Positions 59,657 through 64,000 of a stretch of DNA of 64,000 bases are shown piece after piece. This DNA is from Rhinopomastus cyanomelas (taxonomy: Eukaryota; Chordata; Aves; Bucerotiformes; Rhinopomastidae): contig VXBP01000413.1 of assembly GCA_013400115.1 (NCBI GenBank), forward strand, positions 252,894 to 316,893, read 5' to 3'. The notes beneath the pieces were generated by a model. The model was not told the DNA's origin. It saw only the letters and a program-made list of their open reading frames with translations, and made no database searches. How positions within the stretch are numbered: the first letter of the stretch is position 1; every line of letters begins with the position of its first letter. A program made the position numbers and the translations under genes.

Positions 59657-60044
59657 AGGGCCCTTTCTCTCCACAGCAGCACTAACAGAGCAAACCACAC
59701 CATGTGAGAATTTAAGGCAAATTCATGTCATAAAGATGCCCTTTGCTGGAAGCGGGAGGGAACACAAGCTTTAGACTATAAGGCTGTAGGACATAACATA
59801 CAAAACCCCACAAGAACCCTGCTCAAAAAAACCACCTTACATCGGCGCCTGCATTGGGGATGGTTTGTGATACCCAGGTCCAGGCACAGGCCTGTCAGAT
59901 CAGGACTGGGACTAGTGTCACTGTGAGTTTAAGGCCCCAGGTGCTCAACAGTGAAGAGCCACGGCGATGACGCCACGAAGAATGAAATACCACAACCAGG
60001 CTGCTTGTAGAGGCAGCAAAGAGCAGAGGGACAGGTGTTTGTGG

Positions 60045-60405
60045 GGCTGCTCTGAAGACTGCAAGTGTAAGGTCCTGCTTCTGGGTCGAGGCAATCCCAG
60101 GCACAAGTACAGGCTGGGCAGTGACTGGCTGCAGAGTAGCCCCAAGGAGAGGGACTTGGGGGTGCCTGTGGACGAAAGGCTCAACATGAGCCAGCAGTGG
60201 GCACTTGTGGCCCCGGAAGGCAAACTGGATCCTGGGCTGCATCAGGAGAAGTGTGGCCAGCAGGTCGAGGGAGGTGATTCTCCCCCTCTACTCCACTCTG
60301 GTGAGGCCNNNNNNNNNNNNNNNNNNNNNNNNNNNNNNNNNNNNNNNNNNGATGATCTTTCGAAGTCCCCTCCAATCCCTAATGATGCTATGATTCTATG
60401 ATTCA
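60045..60405 (+). repeat. CR1 LINE fragment with assembly gap
   Basis: ORF2 segment (GERDLGV-like region) before the gap, 3' tail after it. Confidence 0.9.
60309..60350. other. Assembly gap, 42 Ns, inside a CR1 copy
   Basis: Flanked on the left by CR1 ORF2 sequence ending in 'ctggtgaggcc' and on the right by the CR1 3' tail 'gatgatctttcgaag'. A full element would need several hundred bases here, so the gap size is an underestimate. Confidence 0.9.
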
Positions 60406-61026
60406 ATGACTGTGCAGCTCTAGACAGTGTGTGAATACTGAGATCTGTACCAGTTGAGGTCTAACTCTGAGAAGTTTCCCCAGTGATGTCATTCTCCTCA
60501 TCGGGACTAAATCACGTAAATGCCAACTCAAGGAAATAGGAGACCATCTGTATTTTCACTTTGTCTTCTTGCCATTTACCCCACAGCAACATGCCTTTTT
60601 TTATGATTAATTTTAAAACATAAGTCCCAGGCAATGACCATGAGAACTCTCCAGCATTAAACTCTCTGTTTTATGCACAGACAAACTGAGGCAACCCAGC
60701 TCACCCAGGGCAGCAGGGTGCATTTCAGCCTGGCCTGATTCACAAGGTGAAGCCTCAGCTCTGTTTTAATGCTCTGAGTCACTCGGCTGGCCTCAGTGTA
60801 AAGCACCTAAGTAAATGTTTGAAGGGCCAGAGCCTGCTGTTGACATTGCGTAGGCGAGGCTACAGCCCTGCAAAACTAAATCCAGCTGCTGAACCTGACC
60901 AGGGCCCCACCTGGAGACTCCAGCCCAGTCACCCACTCTTAAAGGAACTGCATTTATCAGAGATGCTGCCCAAGCCGTGGCCATTTCTTGACTGGGATTT
61001 TAACCTCACTAGATGGCCAATGGTCA

Positions 61027-61600
61027 GGAATCATAGAATAATTTCAGCTGGAAGAGACCTTGAAGATCATCAAGTCCAACATTTTCCTAGCCCTATCAGC
61101 ACCACTAAACCCTGTCGCCCAGCACATCTGCCTGCCCTTTAAACACCTCCAGGGACATGGTGACTCAACCCCCTCCCTGAGCAGGCTGTTCTAGTGCCTG
61201 ACAATCTTTTCAGGAAAGAATTCCTCCTGACATACAACCTGAACCTCCCCTGGCACAGCTTAAGGCCATTTCCCCTAGTCCTATCACTGGCCCAACAGGG
61301 AGAACACATCAACACTTGCCTCTCTACAACCTCCTTTCAAGTAGTTGTAGAGAGCAATAAGATCTCGCCTCAACCTTCTCTGCCCCACATCCCTCAGCCG
61401 TTCCTCACACAACACCTGTTCCAAATCCTTTACTAGCTTGCTAGCCACCTCTGTCCCATCTCCAGCCCTTCAAAGTCCCTCTCGTAGTGAGCAGCCCAAC
61501 ACTGGGCATAGGACTCGAGGTGTGGCCTCACCAAAGCTGAGTAGAGTGGGCATGGTCACCTCCCTGGTCCTGCTGGCCACACTGCAGGCAAATGGCTGTT
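61027..61600 (-). repeat. CR1 LINE fragment, long and old
   Basis: From 'gaatcatagaataatttcag' to 'cctgctggccacactgcag'. Confidence 0.9.
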
Positions 61601-61997
61601 ACTCGTAAGAGAGATTGCATTAGTGATAGAACTTCTCATGAAAACGTTCTATAAATACCAAGTTTGAAATAGTTCCAAACAGTGCCATGGATTCTGCACT
61701 GGTAAAACTACTCCTGGGCAGCTGAGAAGGCTTTAGCAGCATGTAACAGCAAGCATGTCTTCATTCGGTGTACGTTTGGGTTTCCACCTGCACTACAGGC
61801 AGTACTAGTTAGTGGGCAGAGGGAAGGAGGGTTTCACCTGCTGCTCTCCATGTGGAAAAGGAAGACGGCACTGTTCCCCTGTGAGAGGGCCAGTCATTTC
61901 CTCACACCCAGTCTTGAGGTCTGATGAGACATGCAAAAGCCTCACAGGGAAAAGCAGGCTTGTGTCACCTTGTTCAGGAGTAAGGAAGGACAGAGAT

Positions 61998-62085
61998 TAT
62001 AGAATCATAGGATCATAGAAGCATAGAATCATTAGGGATTGGAAGGGACCTTGAAAGATCATCTAGTCCAATCCCCCTGACACAG
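61998..62085 (-). repeat. CR1 3' tail ending at an N
   Basis: Several 'atcatag' octamers, then the 3' terminal 50 bases, cut off at 62086. Confidence 0.92.
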
Positions 62086-62086
62086 N
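62086..62086. other. Single-N assembly join
   Basis: A minus-oriented CR1 stops abruptly at this base and unrelated sequence follows. Confidence 0.8.
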
Positions 62087-64000
62087 CTCATTTCACCCTG
62101 AAACCCCAAACTCAGACTAGTAGCAGTTCCTGAGGCCAGCAGGACTCCACTGCCCAGCACAAAGCCTGGCACAGGCATGGGCACTAGTCTACTATGTGAG
62201 GGCCATGGGCCAGCCAGTCTGAGAAGTGTGGGGTTCCCATAAAAACCCACATGCCCACACAGAGGAGAAAAGCTTCCAGGAGAACTTCCTGAAAAGGGCC
62301 TCTCTGATGCAGGAGCACTCCTTTTTGCCTTAAAAACTAAACTTATCTAGCAGTCGGAGCACGGAGCAGGCTTTCGAAAGAACAGCATCATGGAAAGCAG
62401 ATGCAGCACCTCCAGTGCAGGGGAGTGGAGACCCTGTTGTCATGTCACAGCAGTCAGAGTGACACCCTGGGTGTCCCCGGGATTACTGTGGACTGCCTGG
62501 TGACTCTGGCACTGAGGTGACAGTCTGCAGAGAGAAGATAAAATAAACTGAAGCAAACAAGAGTAAGCACACTAAGGGAAATGGAGACATGTAGAAAAGG
62601 ATCAAGTTGGTAGCTGTTTGGAGAAACACCAGACTTTGACCTTGTTTTGTCTAAGTGTAAGGTTTTTTGTCTAAGTTTAGGAAAAACTTAGAAGTAAAAA
62701 CTCCTGTTGCATCTCACTGTTGACAAAGGCTTGAGACATCTGCAGACTCGGTTGAACGCCCTGGTGGAGCTGCACAGGGAAGAGACTCTTGGATTGTGGG
62801 GGAGATTTGAAGTCTCATTTAACTCTCAGATCAGCACATTTTTACTCAAATACAGCGCTCCCCATGTCACGCTATTCTGAGTGTGGATGAACAGGCAGTC
62901 AGTCAATGTCAAAAGATGGTGTATGTGACAGATGCGCAGGGAAGATGTAGCTGGAGACACAAGGTAAGAACAAAATCCCCACAATCTCAAGGGAAAAAAG
63001 AGCTAAACAGCTTCTACTACATTCACGCTTCTGTGAGCTCTGCAATCATGTTTTGGGTCAAAATCTCCAAACTAGCACATAGCTGAGAGAAGCTGAGCAG
63101 GGGCATCATTCAGACACTTTAACTCACCCTATTTTTTTTAATTGCACTTTCCTCTATCAAAAATCTTTTGGATGCAGCTCCTGTTTTTTCCCCCACAGCT
63201 ATTCTAGGTGGTTGAACCAGCACCTTCAGGAATATTCTACCCAAAGGGTGTCTCAACAGCTTCTCCACACGCAGAACCCACTGGGCTGAATGCAAGCAAG
63301 TGTGGATAGCCCAAATTTTGGGTGACATATTTACATATAAACATATAATTCACATAATCCTGACTCTCCATTCCAGAATATAACACTTGGAGATGCAGTG
63401 GACAGAGAAGGAAGCTAAACTGCCTGCTGAATTGGCTTCCTCTCAGCTGTTAGCTTGATGTCCCAGCCAAAATCCAGTCCAAACTCTCTCCGACTGCAGC
63501 ACGGTCCCTGTCTCCCCACAAAGGACGGGGCACAACCCAATGTGAATTGAGGTCTGGTGACAACCACTTGAGAACAGTCAAACCAAATGCACTGAGGAAA
63601 CAAGTCTGTGCTCAATGCACTGTTGACATTATTCCCTAGGAGTTCAGCCACCAGAATGACAGTGAGACAATGAAAGAGCTGCTTCTTAAAAGTATTTTGC
63701 ACCAGTTAAAACTGCTGAATGATTAATCCTCTGAAGGCTTCTGCCTCCATCCCTTTCTTCTTCCACCACTGTGCAATTGCAACAAGATGCTTCTGGTTAT
63801 TAAGTCCCAGTGATGCAGGATGTCCTATTCCTACTGCAGTCTGGCCCATTGGTTCTGCCAAAACCAGGTGAAAGGAAGTGGTGGATGGGAGAAGGTATTT
63901 GAGGCCAGGCTTAGCTATACACCACACGTCAGAGCCCATGCACCTATCAGCTTCTGCTTTCTTATCTAGCTGCATTCAGAATGGGAGCCTCGGGCTTGAA

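Larger units (their letters stand above)
52517..64000 (+). other. VSIG1: Gene span: VSIG1/CTX-like Ig-superfamily gene, 3' part off window
   Basis: Two exons 3.4 kb apart share strand, phase and protein logic. After 56130 I searched by eye for the rest of the V domain (a second Cys in a DSGxYxC-type context) and did not find it before base 64000. The next exon therefore probably lies outside, which implies an intron over 7.8 kb, or it is lost in the N gap at 60309-60350. VSIG2 and GPA33 are alternatives within the family but fit less well. Confidence 0.7.
56131..64000 (+). other. VSIG1-like intron 2 (partial), with gap
   Basis: This region holds short CR1 tails and larger CR1 copies (57273, 57480, 58778, 59596, 60045, 61027, 61998), a 42-N gap and a single N at 62086. 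The final 1.9 kb (62100-64000) is single-copy with no supported feature. Confidence 0.55.

Noticed and set aside
1..64000. CRISPR array, tRNA or rRNA genes, bacterial operons
   Set aside because: The regularly recurring ATTCTATG strings are CR1 tails, not spaced repeats. No cloverleaf or rRNA stretch seen.

Overview
This is avian nuclear DNA. The signature is the density of CR1 non-LTR retrotransposon pieces: about fifty 5'-truncated copies in both orientations, many ending in the ATTCTATG-type 3' tail. One degenerate solo LTR of an avian endogenous retrovirus type is also present. CR1 load this high is known from woodpeckers and relatives (Piciformes), so that order is a reasonable guess but unproven. 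There is no bacterial or viral gene content, tRNA, rRNA or CRISPR array. Nearly all open frames of 60-200 codons are chance frames or remnants of CR1 ORF2.

Gene 1 (minus strand, about 36.7 kb down to the left edge) is a synaptotagmin-like (Slp) Rab27 effector. I could place a CpG-island promoter and a non-coding first exon at about 36.6 kb. Eleven coding exons follow at 23211-23111, 20806-20655, 14545-14470, 13635-13542, 13397-13304, 11850-10741, 9736-9638, 6210-6113, 3400-3231, 2488-2386 and 1391-1230. Splice phases agree at every junction and the exons sum to exactly 753 codons. They encode the Rab27-binding SHD (without the zinc finger of SYTL3/4/5), a long Ser- and acid-rich linker, and a complete C2A domain. 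C2B and the C terminus lie beyond the left edge. SYTL1 is preferred over SYTL2: bird SYTL2 should be much closer to mammalian SYTL2 than this is, and several C2A positions are SYTL1-like.

Gene 2 (plus strand, from 52.5 kb and running off the right edge) is a VSIG1/CTX-type immunoglobulin-superfamily adhesion protein. Only the signal-peptide exon (52517-52553) and the first half of the V-set domain (55967-56130) are in the window.

Between the two genes (36.8-52.5 kb) lie CR1 copies, a solo LTR (46253-46826, minus), a 51-bp minisatellite (48685-48863), a GT-rich minisatellite beside the SYTL1 promoter, and unique sequence with no gene I can support. The assembly has one 42-bp N gap (60309-60350) and five single-N joins (6549, 36627, 38920, 51807, 62086). 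Four of the five single Ns sit at breaks in CR1 copies, so local order there deserves caution. Two of them separate the two genes.
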